A stretch of 64,000 nt of DNA. It comes from Streptomyces sp. C10-9-1. GTDB taxonomy: Bacteria > Actinomycetota > Actinomycetes > Streptomycetales > Streptomycetaceae. Shown piece by piece: positions 7,264-16,929 of the stretch. The stretch spans positions 248,001 through 312,000 of the forward strand of contig NZ_JANHKP010000004.1 of the NCBI RefSeq assembly GCF_024497955.1, read 5' to 3'. The notes under the pieces are model-generated. The model ran no database searches and was not told the DNA's origin. It was given only the letters and a program-made list of their open reading frames with translations. A program made the translations under genes and the position numbers. The stretch's first letter is position 1. The number at the start of each line of letters is the position of its first letter.

Positions 7264-10263
7264 TCACGCGCCCGGCTGCTGCTCCCGGCACGCCCGGTGC
7301 GCGGGCGGCTCGCCCTCCGCCGCCCGGGCGGCCGGCGCCGGCCGCTCGTCCGTCCGCGGTCCGAACAGCCGGGGCAGCCCGGCCCGGTCGGATCCCACCT
7401 TGCGGTAGATGTCCGACAGCAGCCGGGTCACCGCGGCGGGTTCGGCCTCGAGCGCCTCGGCCATCCGCTCGTCGGACCAGCCGAGCGCCGCCCACTCCGC
7501 GACGGTCCGCTCCTGCGCGGTGAGCGACTCCGTCGCCGCCGTGCGCAGTTGCAGCGGCCACAGCCCGGCCTCGTCCAGCTCCTTGCGGGCCCTGGCGGCC
7601 AGCGCGTCCGCACCGCACTCCACCGCGCCCTCCAGTCCGCGGTGGAGCTGCTCGCCCGCCCGGTCCCGCAGCCCGGCTGCGCGCAGCGCGACGCCGTGGT
7701 CCACCAGGGCGCAGGCGAGGTCGTAGCCCGCGGGCGAGCGCTCCAGGTGCGCGACGGCGTCGGCCAGCAACTCGATCCGTCCGGACCCCTCGGTCACGGC
7801 GGCCATGGCGTGCAGCGCCTGCCCGATCGCCGACTGCGTGCCGAACCGGCGGGCCAGGTCGACCGCTTCGGAGGCCAGCGCGAGGGCCCGCTCCGGGTCG
7901 TCGGTGGCGCGGGCGAGGTGCAGCCGCCAGGGGCACCAGGCGGGGTTGCGCATCCCGCGCGGCTCCAGCCTCAGGCCCACGCGGGCCAGCTGCTGCTCCG
8001 CCTCCCGCCGCCTGCCCAGGGCGAGCAGCAGCTCGGCGTGCACGGTCTCGGCGTCCGGGTAGACCACGGCGCTCGGCACCACGTCGCCGTAGTGGTAGGC
8101 GGAGGCCACCTGGTGGGCTTCCTGGGTCCGGCCGCGGGCCAGCAGGACCTCGACGAGGATGCCGATGGCGAAGTACTGGGCGGGCACCATGTGGCCGACC
8201 CGGTCGGCGATCCTCAGCCCCGCCCGGACCAGCGTCTCGGCCTCGTCGAGGCGGCCCCGCCGGTAGCGGATGTAGCCGAGCAGGGTGAAGCCGAAGGACA
8301 GGTGGGCGCCTCGCCAGCCCTTGGTCTCGCACTCCTCGATGCCCTTGGTGAACAGTTCCTCGGCGCGTCCGGGCCGGTCGCAGTACATGAAGGTGAGTGC
8401 GACGAGGATCGGCACCTCGAAGCCCCACTGCTCGTCGGTCCAGCTGAGGCCCTCGCCCAGTGCCTCCTCCGCGTAGTGCAGGGCGGTGGCCGCGCTCTCG
8501 CCGCGGACCATGGCGTCCCAGGCGCGCAGGCCCAGGATGTACCGCTCGGCCAGTCCGCGGCCGGTGAGGTGCTCGGCGAGCTTGGCCAGCCGGCGCGAGC
8601 GGGACCGGGAGTCGGGCTCGTCGGCGCGGAAGGCGTTCCACATGAACTGCTCCGCCTGCATGTGCAGCCGGGTCCGGGCGTCCGTGGCGTCGCGGGCCGC
8701 CGCGGCGACCGTCTCGGCCGCCTCCGCCATCCGGTCCGAGTGGCCGAGCGCCTGGGCCAGCCGGTAGACGACGGCCTCGCGCAGCGACGGGGCGAGCACC
8801 GGCTCCTCCAGCGCGGCGCGCAGGTGGTTCACGGTGGTCGCCGGTTCGGTCAGCAGCGCGGAGCAGCCCAGTTCGAACAGGACGTCGGCCCGCTCCTCCA
8901 GTGCGGGAGGTTCGCGCAGTGCCCGGGCCAGGCAGCGGCGGGCCGCCTCCGGGGCACCGGACCTGAGGTACTCGCGTGCGGCCTCGCGCAGCTGCCGCAC
9001 CGCCCACGGGTCGCTCTCCGGGTGCATCTCCAGCAGGTGCCGGGCCACCGTGGTCACGCCGAGGCCCGCCCCCGAGACGACCGCCGCGGCCTGGCCGTGC
9101 ATGGCGACGCGGAACGCTGCGGGTATGGCCCGGTAGACGGCCGACGCGACGAGCGGGTGGAAGAACTCCAGGCGCCCGTCCGGAGCGTCCTCGGGCACGC
9201 CGTCCGCGTCGGTGGGCGGTTCCGCCAGGATGCGGGCCTCGCGCAGCGCGGCGACGGCGTCCGCCGACTCCGCCTCGCCCAGACCGCCGACGCTCGCGGC
9301 CAGGCTGCGGGTGGCCCCGGCGCCCAGCACGGCCGCGCTCCAGGCGAAGCGCACGGCGGAGGTGCCGAGGCGCTCCAGCCGGTCGACCAGTCCGCTGCCC
9401 TTGACGGCGGAGGCCAGCTCGCGCAGTTCGGGGACGTGGGCGGACTGCGGCTTGAGCCCGCGGTCGGCGACCTTGGCGGTGAGTTCGACGGTCTCGAAGG
9501 GGTTCCCGCCGGTGACCGCCCAGGTCTCGCGGCAGAAGCCGTCGTCGGCCTCCTCTCCCAGGCAGTCGCGGACCAGGCGCCCGACCGCGCCGGGGGTCAG
9601 CGGGACGAGTTCGTGGGGGTGCGAGCCGTTCCGCTCGGCCAGGCCGGCGAACGCGGCCGCGTCGGCGGGCAGTTCGTCGCTGCGGTAGGCGACGACCAGC
9701 AGCATCGGGAGTTCGCCGATGCGGGGCGCGAACCCGGTGAGCCAGGCCAGCGACTCCGCGTCCGCCCAGTGGGCGTCGTCGAGGACGACCACCAGGGGCG
9801 CGTGCTGCACGGCGAACCGGGTGGCGATCCAGTCCAGCCCGTCGCGGACGCCCTGCGGGTCGGGGCTGCCGTTCCCGCCCGCCACCAGGCCCATGGCCGG
9901 GGCGACGATGTCGTACCAGCTGCCGAGGAGTTCGCGGTGCTCGCGCTCGCCGGACGCGGCGAGCAGCGGCTGGACGAGCTGGCGGACCACGTGGAAGGCC
10001 ACGCCCTGCTCCTGCTCGCCGCCGCGGGCGAGCAGGACCGTGCAGCCGCGCGCCGCGGCCCTGCGGCGCACTTCGTTGAGGAGGGTCGTCTTGCCGAGTC
10101 CGGCCGGTCCGGCGAAGGCCAGCAGTGCGCCGTTGCCGCGCCCGGGCGACCCGGCACCTGGCGCGCCGAGTTCGGTCAGCAGCGCATCCACTGCCGCGAG
10201 TTCGGTGTCACGTTCCAGCAGCAGGCGCCGCGAGCGCCCGGGCCGGTCTCCCGTGTGGGCCAC
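7264..10263 (-). CDS. large ATP-binding LuxR-family (LAL-type) transcriptional regulator
   Basis: A 999-residue regulator of the LAL architecture. The N-terminal ATPase has Walker A in AGPAGLGKTTLL (about residue 50) and Walker B in LVVVLDDAHWAD (about residue 160). A long TPR-like helical middle follows, and the C-terminus ends in a LuxR-type HTH: LTAQERTVAEWAALGWSDER then VTRLLSDIYRKVGS. The HTH is somewhat divergent from the canonical consensus. LAL proteins often activate secondary metabolism. The GTG start at 10263 has an AAGGAAC ribosome site. The gene is divergent from a terpene synthase 695 bp away; control of that synthase is inference only. Confidence 0.9.
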   Translation of the reverse strand: MAHTGDRPGRSRRLLLERDTELAAVDALLTELGAPGAGSPGRGNGALLAFAGPAGLGKTTLLNEVRRRAAARGCTVLLARGGEQEQGVAFHVVRQLVQPLLAASGEREHRELLGSWYDIVAPAMGLVAGGNGSPDPQGVRDGLDWIATRFAVQHAPLVVVLDDAHWADAESLAWLTGFAPRIGELPMLLVVAYRSDELPADAAAFAGLAERNGSHPHELVPLTPGAVGRLVRDCLGEEADDGFCRETWAVTGGNPFETVELTAKVADRGLKPQSAHVPELRELASAVKGSGLVDRLERLGTSAVRFAWSAAVLGAGATRSLAASVGGLGEAESADAVAALREARILAEPPTDADGVPEDAPDGRLEFFHPLVASAVYRAIPAAFRVAMHGQAAAVVSGAGLGVTTVARHLLEMHPESDPWAVRQLREAAREYLRSGAPEAARRCLARALREPPALEERADVLFELGCSALLTEPATTVNHLRAALEEPVLAPSLREAVVYRLAQALGHSDRMAEAAETVAAAARDATDARTRLHMQAEQFMWNAFRADEPDSRSRSRRLAKLAEHLTGRGLAERYILGLRAWDAMVRGESAATALHYAEEALGEGLSWTDEQWGFEVPILVALTFMYCDRPGRAEELFTKGIEECETKGWRGAHLSFGFTLLGYIRYRRGRLDEAETLVRAGLRIADRVGHMVPAQYFAIGILVEVLLARGRTQEAHQVASAYHYGDVVPSAVVYPDAETVHAELLLALGRRREAEQQLARVGLRLEPRGMRNPAWCPWRLHLARATDDPERALALASEAVDLARRFGTQSAIGQALHAMAAVTEGSGRIELLADAVAHLERSPAGYDLACALVDHGVALRAAGLRDRAGEQLHRGLEGAVECGADALAARARKELDEAGLWPLQLRTAATESLTAQERTVAEWAALGWSDERMAEALEAEPAAVTRLLSDIYRKVGSDRAGLPRLFGPRTDERPAPAARAAEGEPPAHRACREQQPGA

Positions 10264-10958
10264 ATCTGTTCCTTTGACCGTGAGGTGTCCATGGGGTCAT
10301 GCGGGGTCGGGCGTCCGGGTGCCCCGGCGGTGGGACCGGACGGTCGGCGGGTGCTGGAGCGGGGCGGGGGCCTTCCGTTGCGGTGGCCGGGGGTTCGCCG
10401 GTGGTCGCGCGGTCGGTGCGGGAGCGGTGGGCCGGACGGCGGTCGGGTCGGGTCGGGTGGTGCAGATCGGTCAGGGCGGTCAGGGCGGGGCGCACTCGTG
10501 CGCGCCGGGCGCGTACCGCGCGGCGCGGGCACATGCGCCCCCTGCGTAGCGTACGGCCACCAGGACGTTGCGTGACCCCGTGTACCTGTTCCGGCCACGG
10601 GGGCCCTGGGCATCTGGTAGCAACGGGGCGGGCGCACGGGTCGCGCGCGCCCGGTACCCGCGCCGGGATGACGTTGCCTCAGAATCCTCTGGTGCACCAC
10701 CCGTCGCAGAAGCCCTCGCCACCGGGCGCGCGAGACCGGTCCGGCGGTGCTTCACACCACTTGGCCCGCCCCGCATGCTCCCCTACCGGCGACCGGGCGC
10801 CTAGCCTCCATGAGGCCGAGTCCCGCCCCTGGCAGGGGCGGACCGGTGGGGCCCTCCCACCGGAGGCGCGTCCCGCCCGGGATCACCGGAGGGGCGGCGG
10901 CGGACGCGGCGGACCGCACCACCGCCCGGTGGAGCGGCGCGAGAAGTCTGGGGGAGCG
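10264..10958. other. intergenic region between divergent regulator and terpene synthase genes
   Basis: 695 bp with no credible coding frame on either strand: open frames are short, Arg/Pro-rich and lack ribosome sites. It must hold both promoters, but I cannot pick out confident -35/-10 pairs. Visible structure: short GGTCG and GGTCAGGGC reiterations near 10440-10495, and a small hairpin (CGCCCCT-GGC-AGGGGCG) near 10835. Either a long leader or an unrecognised small RNA would fit. Confidence 0.4.
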
Positions 10959-12179
10959 ATGGCGAACGCGATGGACACCGAAAGCACCGCCGGTATCGGG
11001 GGCTCCGGAGGCACCCGCGGCACCCGCAAGGCCCTGACGGACCCGACGCGCCGGACGGCGGCCGTCAGGATCCCCTTCCCCGCGCGGCTGAGCCCGCACG
11101 CGGAGCGTGCCCGCCGCCACACCCTCACCTGGCTGCTGGAGACCGGCATGCTGGACGGCGACGCGGCGACGGCCGAGTACGACGCCCTCCGCCTGGAGCG
11201 GCTGATGGCCTACTTCTACCCCGACGCCAAGGCCACCGACCTGGAACTGGCCGCGGACTTCAACGCCTGGTTCTTCATCTTCGACGACCAGTTCGACGGC
11301 AGCCTGGGGCTGCGCCCGCGGGCCGTCGAGCGCCTGGTGGACCTGCTCGGCCGGACGATGGACCCCGCGGGCCGACTGCCCCGCCCTCGCCCGGAACCCG
11401 GCCGGGACGGCACCGAACCGCCCCTGGTGCGCGGCTTCCGGGACATCTGGCTGCGCTCCACCACCGGGGCACCGGCCTCATGGCGCCGGAGGTTCCGGCG
11501 CCACTGGCTCGCGTACATGGCGGCCCACCGGGACGAGGCGCTCAACCGCAGTGCGACGGTGCTGCCGGGGCTCGACCGGTTTCTCGAGGTCCGGCGGCAC
11601 TCCATCGGGGTCCAGCCGTGCCTGGACTTCACGGAGCGGTGCGGAGGCTACGCCCTGCCCGACGCCCTCCACGGCGGCTCGCCCCTCCGGGAGATGCGGC
11701 AGATCACCTCCGACGTGGTGATATTCGTCAACGACATCGTCTCCCTGGTCAAGGAGCTGGCCGCGGGCGACGTGAACAACAGCGTCGTGGTCCTGCGCGA
11801 GGAGCTCGGCTGCACCCTGGACGAGGCGGTGGAGCAGATCGCCCGGCGCGCCAACACGTGCTGCGCGCGCTTCGCGGAGCTGGCCGCCACCCTCCCCGCG
11901 ACGCTGGCCGCGGCGGGTGCCCCGGCCGAGCTCAGGGGGCATGTGGAGCACTACGTCGAGGGCATGGGGCACCTGATGGCGGGCAACCTGGCCTGGTCGC
12001 TGGCGACCTCCCGCTACGACGAGCAGGGCGTGGCGGCGGTGAGCGGGGGGCGGCAGCGGCCCTGGGCGCACCTGGTCGCGGAGCGCGACGGCGCGGCTCC
12101 GGACCCGGAGGGGGCGGCGGACGGGGACGCGGCGGCCGCCGGGGGGCGGGCCGGCGCCGCCCGGCGCGACGGGAGCTGA
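10959..12179 (+). CDS. class I sesquiterpene synthase (terpene cyclase)
   Basis: A 406-residue bacterial type I terpene synthase that ionises a prenyl diphosphate (probably farnesyl diphosphate) with three Mg ions. The aspartate-rich motif is FFIFDDQFDG (D109-D110-x-x-D113). The NSE triad is NDIVSLVKE (N258, S262, E266). RRHSIGVQPCLDF occupies the usual pyrophosphate-sensor region. A low-complexity Glu/Ala/Arg tail of about 40 residues follows the catalytic fold. Start at the ATG at 10959, right behind GGGGGAG; the in-frame ATG at 10971 is an alternative. No P450 or prenyltransferase gene adjoins, so it is a lone cyclase. The product cannot be named from sequence. Confidence 0.9.
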   Translation: MANAMDTESTAGIGGSGGTRGTRKALTDPTRRTAAVRIPFPARLSPHAERARRHTLTWLLETGMLDGDAATAEYDALRLERLMAYFYPDAKATDLELAADFNAWFFIFDDQFDGSLGLRPRAVERLVDLLGRTMDPAGRLPRPRPEPGRDGTEPPLVRGFRDIWLRSTTGAPASWRRRFRRHWLAYMAAHRDEALNRSATVLPGLDRFLEVRRHSIGVQPCLDFTERCGGYALPDALHGGSPLREMRQITSDVVIFVNDIVSLVKELAAGDVNNSVVVLREELGCTLDEAVEQIARRANTCCARFAELAATLPATLAAAGAPAELRGHVEHYVEGMGHLMAGNLAWSLATSRYDEQGVAAVSGGRQRPWAHLVAERDGAAPDPEGAADGDAAAAGGRAGAARRDGS

Positions 12180-12227
12180 GCCCGGAGCGGGGCACCGGCC
12201 CGGCGGGAGCGGCGGCACCGGGGCCGG

Positions 12228-13820
12228 TCAGCCGCCCAGGGCGTGCGCCACGGTGTAGATCGCCAGCCCGGCCAGCGCTCCGACGACCGTGCCGTTGATC
12301 CGGATGAACTGGAGGTCCCGGCCGATGTGCGCCTCGATCTTGCGCGAGGTGTGCTCGGCGTCCCACCCGGCCACCGTCTCCGAGATCAGCGAGGTGATCT
12401 CGGAGCGGTAGGTGGTCACCACGTACACCGCCGCGTCCTCCACCCAGCCGTCGACCTTCGCCTGCAGCCGGGTGTCGGTGGCCAGCCGCGCGCCCAGCGA
12501 CAGCAGCGAGGCCCGGGCGCGCAGGCGCAGCTCGCTGCGGTCGTCCTCCGCCGCCGAGATGACCATGGTCCGGACCGCGGACCAGGCCGAGGCGATGACG
12601 TCCTGCACCTCGGAGCGCGCGAGCAGCTCGGACTTCAGGTGCTCGACGCGCTCCCGCGTCCTCGTGTCGGACTGGAGGTCGGAGGCGAAGTCGGCGAGGA
12701 AGCGGTCGATGGCTCCCCGGGCGGGGTGGCCGGGCATGTCCCGCATCTCGGTGACGAAGCGGAGCAGCTCCCGGTAGACCCGCTCGCCGACCTTGCGGTC
12801 GACGAACCGGGGCGTCCAGCCCGGGGCACCTCCCTCGACGGCCCCCATGACGGAGTCCGCGTGCAGCACCAGCCAGTCGTGGGCCCGGGCGCAGACCAGG
12901 TCCACCGCGCGGTGGTGCGCCCCGTCGGCGACGACCTTCTGCAGGGTCCGGCCGACGCCGGGGGCGATCTCGACGGCCTCGGCCCGGCGGGTGACGGCCT
13001 CGCCGACCACGGCCTGGACGTCGGAGTCCCGCAGCACGGTGAGGGCCCCGCGCAGGGCGGTGGCCAGCTCGGCGGTGACCCGGTCCGCATGGGCGGGCTC
13101 GGAGAGCCAGCCGCCGAGGCGGGAGCCGATGCCGAGGGCGCCGAGGCGGGTGCGCACGACGTCCTCGGAGAGGAAGTTCTCCCCGACGAAGGAGCCCAGC
13201 GACGCACCGAGCTGGTCCTTCTTGTTCGGGATGATCGCGGTGTGCGGGATGGGCAGCCCCAGCGGGCGGCGGAAGAGCGCGGTGACGGCGAACCAGTCGG
13301 CGAGGGCGCCGACCATGCCCGCCTCGGCCGCGGCGGCGACGTACCCGGCCCAGGGGCCGGCACCCGCGTTCCGTGCCCAGGTGGCGAGGGCGAAGACCAG
13401 GGCCACGAACAGCAGCAGCCCGGTGGCCGTGGCCTTCATACGGCGCACGCCGCGGCGCTTCTCCTCGTCGGCGGCGGTGTAGGCGAAGCCGGGCAGGATC
13501 CGCGGCCGGGACCCGGCCGGGCCCGCCGTCCCGCTCCCCGCGGGGGCGGCGGCGACCGCGCCGGGAGCGGCCGGAGCCGCGGCCCGCGGCGGCGCGTCCT
13601 GCGGCCCGGCCCCGGAGGACTCCCGGGCCGCCTCCGCCGGGCCCGGGGAACCGCCACCGGGGCCCCGGGCCGTGCCGGTGCCGGGCCCCTCCGGTCCGGG
13701 CGAGGGCGCCACGGCGCCGGAGGGGCCCACGGCCCACGTGTGCGCCCCCGGCGGCCCGCCCGCCCCGGGCGCCTCCCCGGAACCGGCGCCGCCGGGATCG
13801 TCCCGTCCTGTGCGTTCCAT
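12228..13820 (-). CDS. DUF445 family membrane protein
   Basis: A 530-residue protein. The first ~130 residues are a Pro/Gly/Ala-rich disordered stretch. The DUF445 (YjiN/YheB-like) domain follows, starting near FAYTAADEEKRRGVRRMKATA, with a membrane helix (TGLLLFVALVFALATWA) and the family block GMVGALADWFAVTALFRRPLGLPIPHTAIIPNKK (read across its length). It ends in a second hydrophobic helix (GTVVGALAGLAIYTVAHAL). Start at the ATG at 13820 with GGTGGAG before it. DUF445 proteins sit in the inner membrane; their role is unresolved. It is divergent from the SGNH hydrolase gene. Confidence 0.87.
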   Translation of the reverse strand: MERTGRDDPGGAGSGEAPGAGGPPGAHTWAVGPSGAVAPSPGPEGPGTGTARGPGGGSPGPAEAARESSGAGPQDAPPRAAAPAAPGAVAAAPAGSGTAGPAGSRPRILPGFAYTAADEEKRRGVRRMKATATGLLLFVALVFALATWARNAGAGPWAGYVAAAAEAGMVGALADWFAVTALFRRPLGLPIPHTAIIPNKKDQLGASLGSFVGENFLSEDVVRTRLGALGIGSRLGGWLSEPAHADRVTAELATALRGALTVLRDSDVQAVVGEAVTRRAEAVEIAPGVGRTLQKVVADGAHHRAVDLVCARAHDWLVLHADSVMGAVEGGAPGWTPRFVDRKVGERVYRELLRFVTEMRDMPGHPARGAIDRFLADFASDLQSDTRTRERVEHLKSELLARSEVQDVIASAWSAVRTMVISAAEDDRSELRLRARASLLSLGARLATDTRLQAKVDGWVEDAAVYVVTTYRSEITSLISETVAGWDAEHTSRKIEAHIGRDLQFIRINGTVVGALAGLAIYTVAHALGG

Positions 13821-13931
13821 GCGCTCCACCCGTCCGCGCGTACGTACCGTGGGGTCCCGTACGCATTGTCCCTCCCTGGAGGACTCCCGGGCGGCACGCC
13901 GAGTTCCCGGGTCGTGCCGGATGATGTGTGC

Positions 13932-15188
13932 ATGGAGAAGCGACAGGGTCTTCCGGGCACGGCACGCCTCGCCGCGCTCCTCGCCGCCGTGGTCCTCATC
14001 GGCGCCGGTGCCCGTCTCGGCGCCGACACCCTGCGGCAGGGCCCGGCCCTGCGCACGTCCCCCGGCGCCGCGGCGGCATGGGTCGGCACCTGGACCGCGA
14101 GCCCCGTCGCCACGGCCGCCCCCGACGGCCCGGTCGGCTCCCCGGCCGGCCCCGGCGGACGCACCGTGCGCAACGTCCTCCACACCAGCATCGGCGGCAC
14201 CGCCGCCCGGATCACCCTCTCCAACCTGTTCGGCACGGCACCGCTGGACGTCTCCTCCGTCACCCTCGCCGTGCGGGCCCCGGGCCGCGGCGCCGGGGCC
14301 GCCCTCGGCACGCTGCGCCCGGTCCCCTTCGCCGGGCGGCAGGCCGCGACCCTGGCCCCCGGCGGCATGCTGGTCAGCGACCCCGTCGCCTTCGGCGTCC
14401 CGCACGACGGCGACCTCCTGGTCAGCATCCACACACCGGCCGCCGCCGACGGCGCCACCACCCATCCCCGGGCCCACCAGACCTCCTACGTCGCCGAGGG
14501 CGACCGGACCCGCGACACCTCCGGGAGCGCCTTCACCTCCCGGACACCGTCCTGGCACCACGTGACCGCCGTCGACGTGCTGACCTCCGAGGCCCGCGGC
14601 GCGGTCGTCGCCGTCGGCGACTCCCTCACGGACGGCGCGGCCTCCACCCCGGGCGCCAACGCACGCTGGCCGGACCGCCTCTCCGACCGGCTGGGCGGCC
14701 GGTACGCCGTGCTGAACGCGGGCATCAGCGGCAACCGGCTCCTGACCGAGGGCCGCGGGCCCGGCACGCTCGACCGGCTCGACCGCGACGTCCTCGGCCG
14801 CTCCGGGGTGCGGACGGTGATCGTGGCGGTCGGCATCAACGACCTGCTCCGCTCGCCGCAGGCCCCGCCGGCGGCGGAGGTCGTCGCCGGCTACCGGCGG
14901 CTCGCCGACCGCGCCCGTGCACGCGGGCTGCGCGTGGTCGGCGCCACCCTCGCCCCCTGCGGGGGGTACCGGAACTGCTCGGCCGCGGTCCGGGCGGCCC
15001 GGACGGAGGTCAACGAAGCGGTACGCCGGGGCGGCATCTTCGACGCGGTGGCCGACTTCGACCGCGCACTGCGCGACCCCGGGGACCCGGAGCGGCTGGC
15101 GGCCGCCTACGACAGCGGCGACCACCTGCACCCCGGCGACGCGGGCTACGCGCGGATGAGCGAGGCGGTCGACCCGGAGGTCCTGTGA
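13932..15188 (+). CDS. secreted SGNH/GDSL hydrolase
   Basis: A 418-residue exported esterase-type hydrolase. An N-terminal hydrophobic signal (ARLAALLAAVVLIGAGARL) leads into a beta-rich domain of about 190 residues. The SGNH domain follows with block I VVAVGDSLTDG (catalytic Ser), block II GISGNR, block III VAVGINDLL, and block V GDHLHPGDAGY, which supplies the Asp and His. This layout matches the large two-domain GDSL hydrolases of Streptomyces. The ATG at 13932 has only a weak ribosome site; GTG 13926 is an alternative. The natural ester substrate is unknown. Confidence 0.88.
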   Translation: MEKRQGLPGTARLAALLAAVVLIGAGARLGADTLRQGPALRTSPGAAAAWVGTWTASPVATAAPDGPVGSPAGPGGRTVRNVLHTSIGGTAARITLSNLFGTAPLDVSSVTLAVRAPGRGAGAALGTLRPVPFAGRQAATLAPGGMLVSDPVAFGVPHDGDLLVSIHTPAAADGATTHPRAHQTSYVAEGDRTRDTSGSAFTSRTPSWHHVTAVDVLTSEARGAVVAVGDSLTDGAASTPGANARWPDRLSDRLGGRYAVLNAGISGNRLLTEGRGPGTLDRLDRDVLGRSGVRTVIVAVGINDLLRSPQAPPAAEVVAGYRRLADRARARGLRVVGATLAPCGGYRNCSAAVRAARTEVNEAVRRGGIFDAVADFDRALRDPGDPERLAAAYDSGDHLHPGDAGYARMSEAVDPEVL

Positions 15189-15234
15189 CCGGGCCACCCG
15201 CCGAAGGCCGCCCGCGGGGACGGCCGCGCGCGCC

Positions 15235-15936
15235 TCAGCCGAGCTCCTTGCGCCCCTCGCGCTTCTCCAGCTTCTCCCGCCGCGCCCGCTCGGCCCGCTC
15301 CGCCCTCAGGCGCTGCTTCTCGGCACGGGTCGGCTTGCGCTCCACGGAGACCCCGCCCATCAGCGCGATCCCGCGGACCACGACCCGCGGGGCCTCCGGA
15401 TCGGGCGCCCGGTCCGTGCGCCCCTCCTCGGCGAAGCCGCCCATCAGACCGATACCGGTCACCTCCACGTTGAGGTCGGGCGGCACGACCACCGCGACCC
15501 CGCCCATCACGGCGACGCAGGTGATGACCGTCTCCCTGGCCTCGAACCGGGCCTCGCGCAGATCGAGTTCGCCGCCGCCCATCACCGTCACCGCGTTGAA
15601 CCCGCGGCCGATGGTCCAGGTGCCCCTGCGGCTGAAGCCGCCCCAGAACGCGAACGCGCCCTTCGACGTCGGCGGAAGCCCGATCCGCTCCCGCCAGCCG
15701 GAACGCACCGGCTGCGCCGCTTCGTAGGGGGCCGGGGAGGCCGCGCCGCCGGGAGCCGGGAGGTCGCGCACCAGCGGGGCCAGCTCACCGTGCGTACGCG
15801 CCCGGTACACCGCGTCCAGGCGCTGCTCGAACTCGTCCATGTCCAGACGCCCCTCGGCGACCGCGTCGCGCAACCGCTCCGCCACCCGCTCCCGCTCGGA
15901 GTCGGACGCACGCATCTCGGGGAGTTCGCTCGTCAT
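15235..15936 (-). CDS. DUF1707 / LiaF-like cell-envelope protein
   Basis: A 233-residue protein with an N-terminal DUF1707 domain (MRASDSERERVAERLRDAVA, then LDMDEFEQRLDAVYRART) and a C-terminal beta-helical LiaF/DUF2154-like region with repeated GGVAVVVPPDLNVEV and GIALMGGVSVERKP stretches. The last 35 residues are a highly charged Lys/Arg/Glu helix. No membrane segment is evident. Such proteins are linked to envelope stress in Gram-positives; the precise role is unknown. It is convergent with the SGNH hydrolase gene and reads toward the ABC exporter operon only on paper, since both are on the minus strand with 15 bp between this start and that stop. Confidence 0.83.
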   Translation of the reverse strand: MTSELPEMRASDSERERVAERLRDAVAEGRLDMDEFEQRLDAVYRARTHGELAPLVRDLPAPGGAASPAPYEAAQPVRSGWRERIGLPPTSKGAFAFWGGFSRRGTWTIGRGFNAVTVMGGGELDLREARFEARETVITCVAVMGGVAVVVPPDLNVEVTGIGLMGGFAEEGRTDRAPDPEAPRVVVRGIALMGGVSVERKPTRAEKQRLRAERAERARREKLEKREGRKELG

Positions 15937-15949
15937 ACCGCCAGCCTAG

Positions 15950-16912
15950 TCAAGCAGAACGGCCCGCGTACATCCTCGCGATCACCGCCTCGATGTCCGG
16001 CTCCCGCACCGACAGGTCCACCAGCGGGTACCGCCGCGCCAGCTCCGCGACCAGCGGGGCCGCCGACCGCGCGGCGGGGAAGGCCAGCCACTGGCGCGGC
16101 CCCTCCACCCGCACCACCCGCACCCCCGCGAGCCCGACCGGCGCGAACTCCCGCTCCAGGTCCACCACGAGCATCCGCTCGCTCTCCCCCGCCTCGTGCA
16201 GGCCCCCGAGCGCCCCGTCGTAGACGACCCGGCCGTGGTCGATGACCACCACCCGCCCGCACAGCTGCTCGATGTCCGTCAGGTCGTGGGTGGTCAGCAG
16301 CACGGTCGTGCCGCGCTCCTCGTTCAGGTCCCGCAGGAAGCCGCGCACCCTCGCCTTGGACACCACGTCGAGCCCGATCGTCGGCTCGTCCAGGTACAGC
16401 ACCTCCGGATCGTGCAGCAGCGCGGCGGCGATCTCCCCCCGCATCCGCTGACCCAGCGACAGCTGGCGCACCGGCACCTCCAGCAGAGGCGCCAGGTCCA
16501 GCAGTTCCACGCAGCGCTCCAGGTTCGCCCGGAACACCGCGTCGGGCACCCGGTACAGGCGGTGGATCAGCCGGTAGGAATCGCGCAGCGGAAGGTCCCA
16601 CCACAGCGTCGAGCGCTGCCCGAACACCACGCCGATGCGCCGCGCGAGCCGGGTGCGCTCCCGCGAGGGGTCGATACCGGCGACCCGCACCCGCCCCGCG
16701 CTGGGCGTCAGGATGCCGGTGAGCATCTTCACCGTGGTCGACTTCCCCGCCCCGTTCGGCCCGATGTAGCCCACCACCTCCCCGCTCCGGACCGTGAAGC
16801 TGACCCCGTCCACCGCCCTGACCCGGTGCCTCTCCCGCCGCAACCGCCCCGCCCTGCGGCGCACGTCGAACACCTTCTCGACCGCGTCCACCTCGATGAC
16901 GTCCACCCGCAC
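15950..16912 (-). CDS. ABC transporter ATP-binding protein (ABC-2 exporter)
   Basis: A 320-residue ABC ATPase. Walker A GPNGAGKST is at residues 51-59, the signature is LSLGQRMRGEIAAALL, Walker B is VLYLDEPTIGLD, and the switch His is in LLTTHDLTDIEQL. The C-terminal ~70 residues are an extra domain typical of COG4586-type exporters. It follows the two permease genes, 17 bp after the nearer one, so the three form one operon on the minus strand. Start at the first GTG (16912) behind GAGGGAAGG; a second in-frame GTG lies two codons later. The cargo is unknown. Confidence 0.93.
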   Translation of the reverse strand: MRVDVIEVDAVEKVFDVRRRAGRLRRERHRVRAVDGVSFTVRSGEVVGYIGPNGAGKSTTVKMLTGILTPSAGRVRVAGIDPSRERTRLARRIGVVFGQRSTLWWDLPLRDSYRLIHRLYRVPDAVFRANLERCVELLDLAPLLEVPVRQLSLGQRMRGEIAAALLHDPEVLYLDEPTIGLDVVSKARVRGFLRDLNEERGTTVLLTTHDLTDIEQLCGRVVVIDHGRVVYDGALGGLHEAGESERMLVVDLEREFAPVGLAGVRVVRVEGPRQWLAFPAARSAAPLVAELARRYPLVDLSVREPDIEAVIARMYAGRSA

Positions 16913-16929
16913 ACCCTTCCCTCGTCGAC

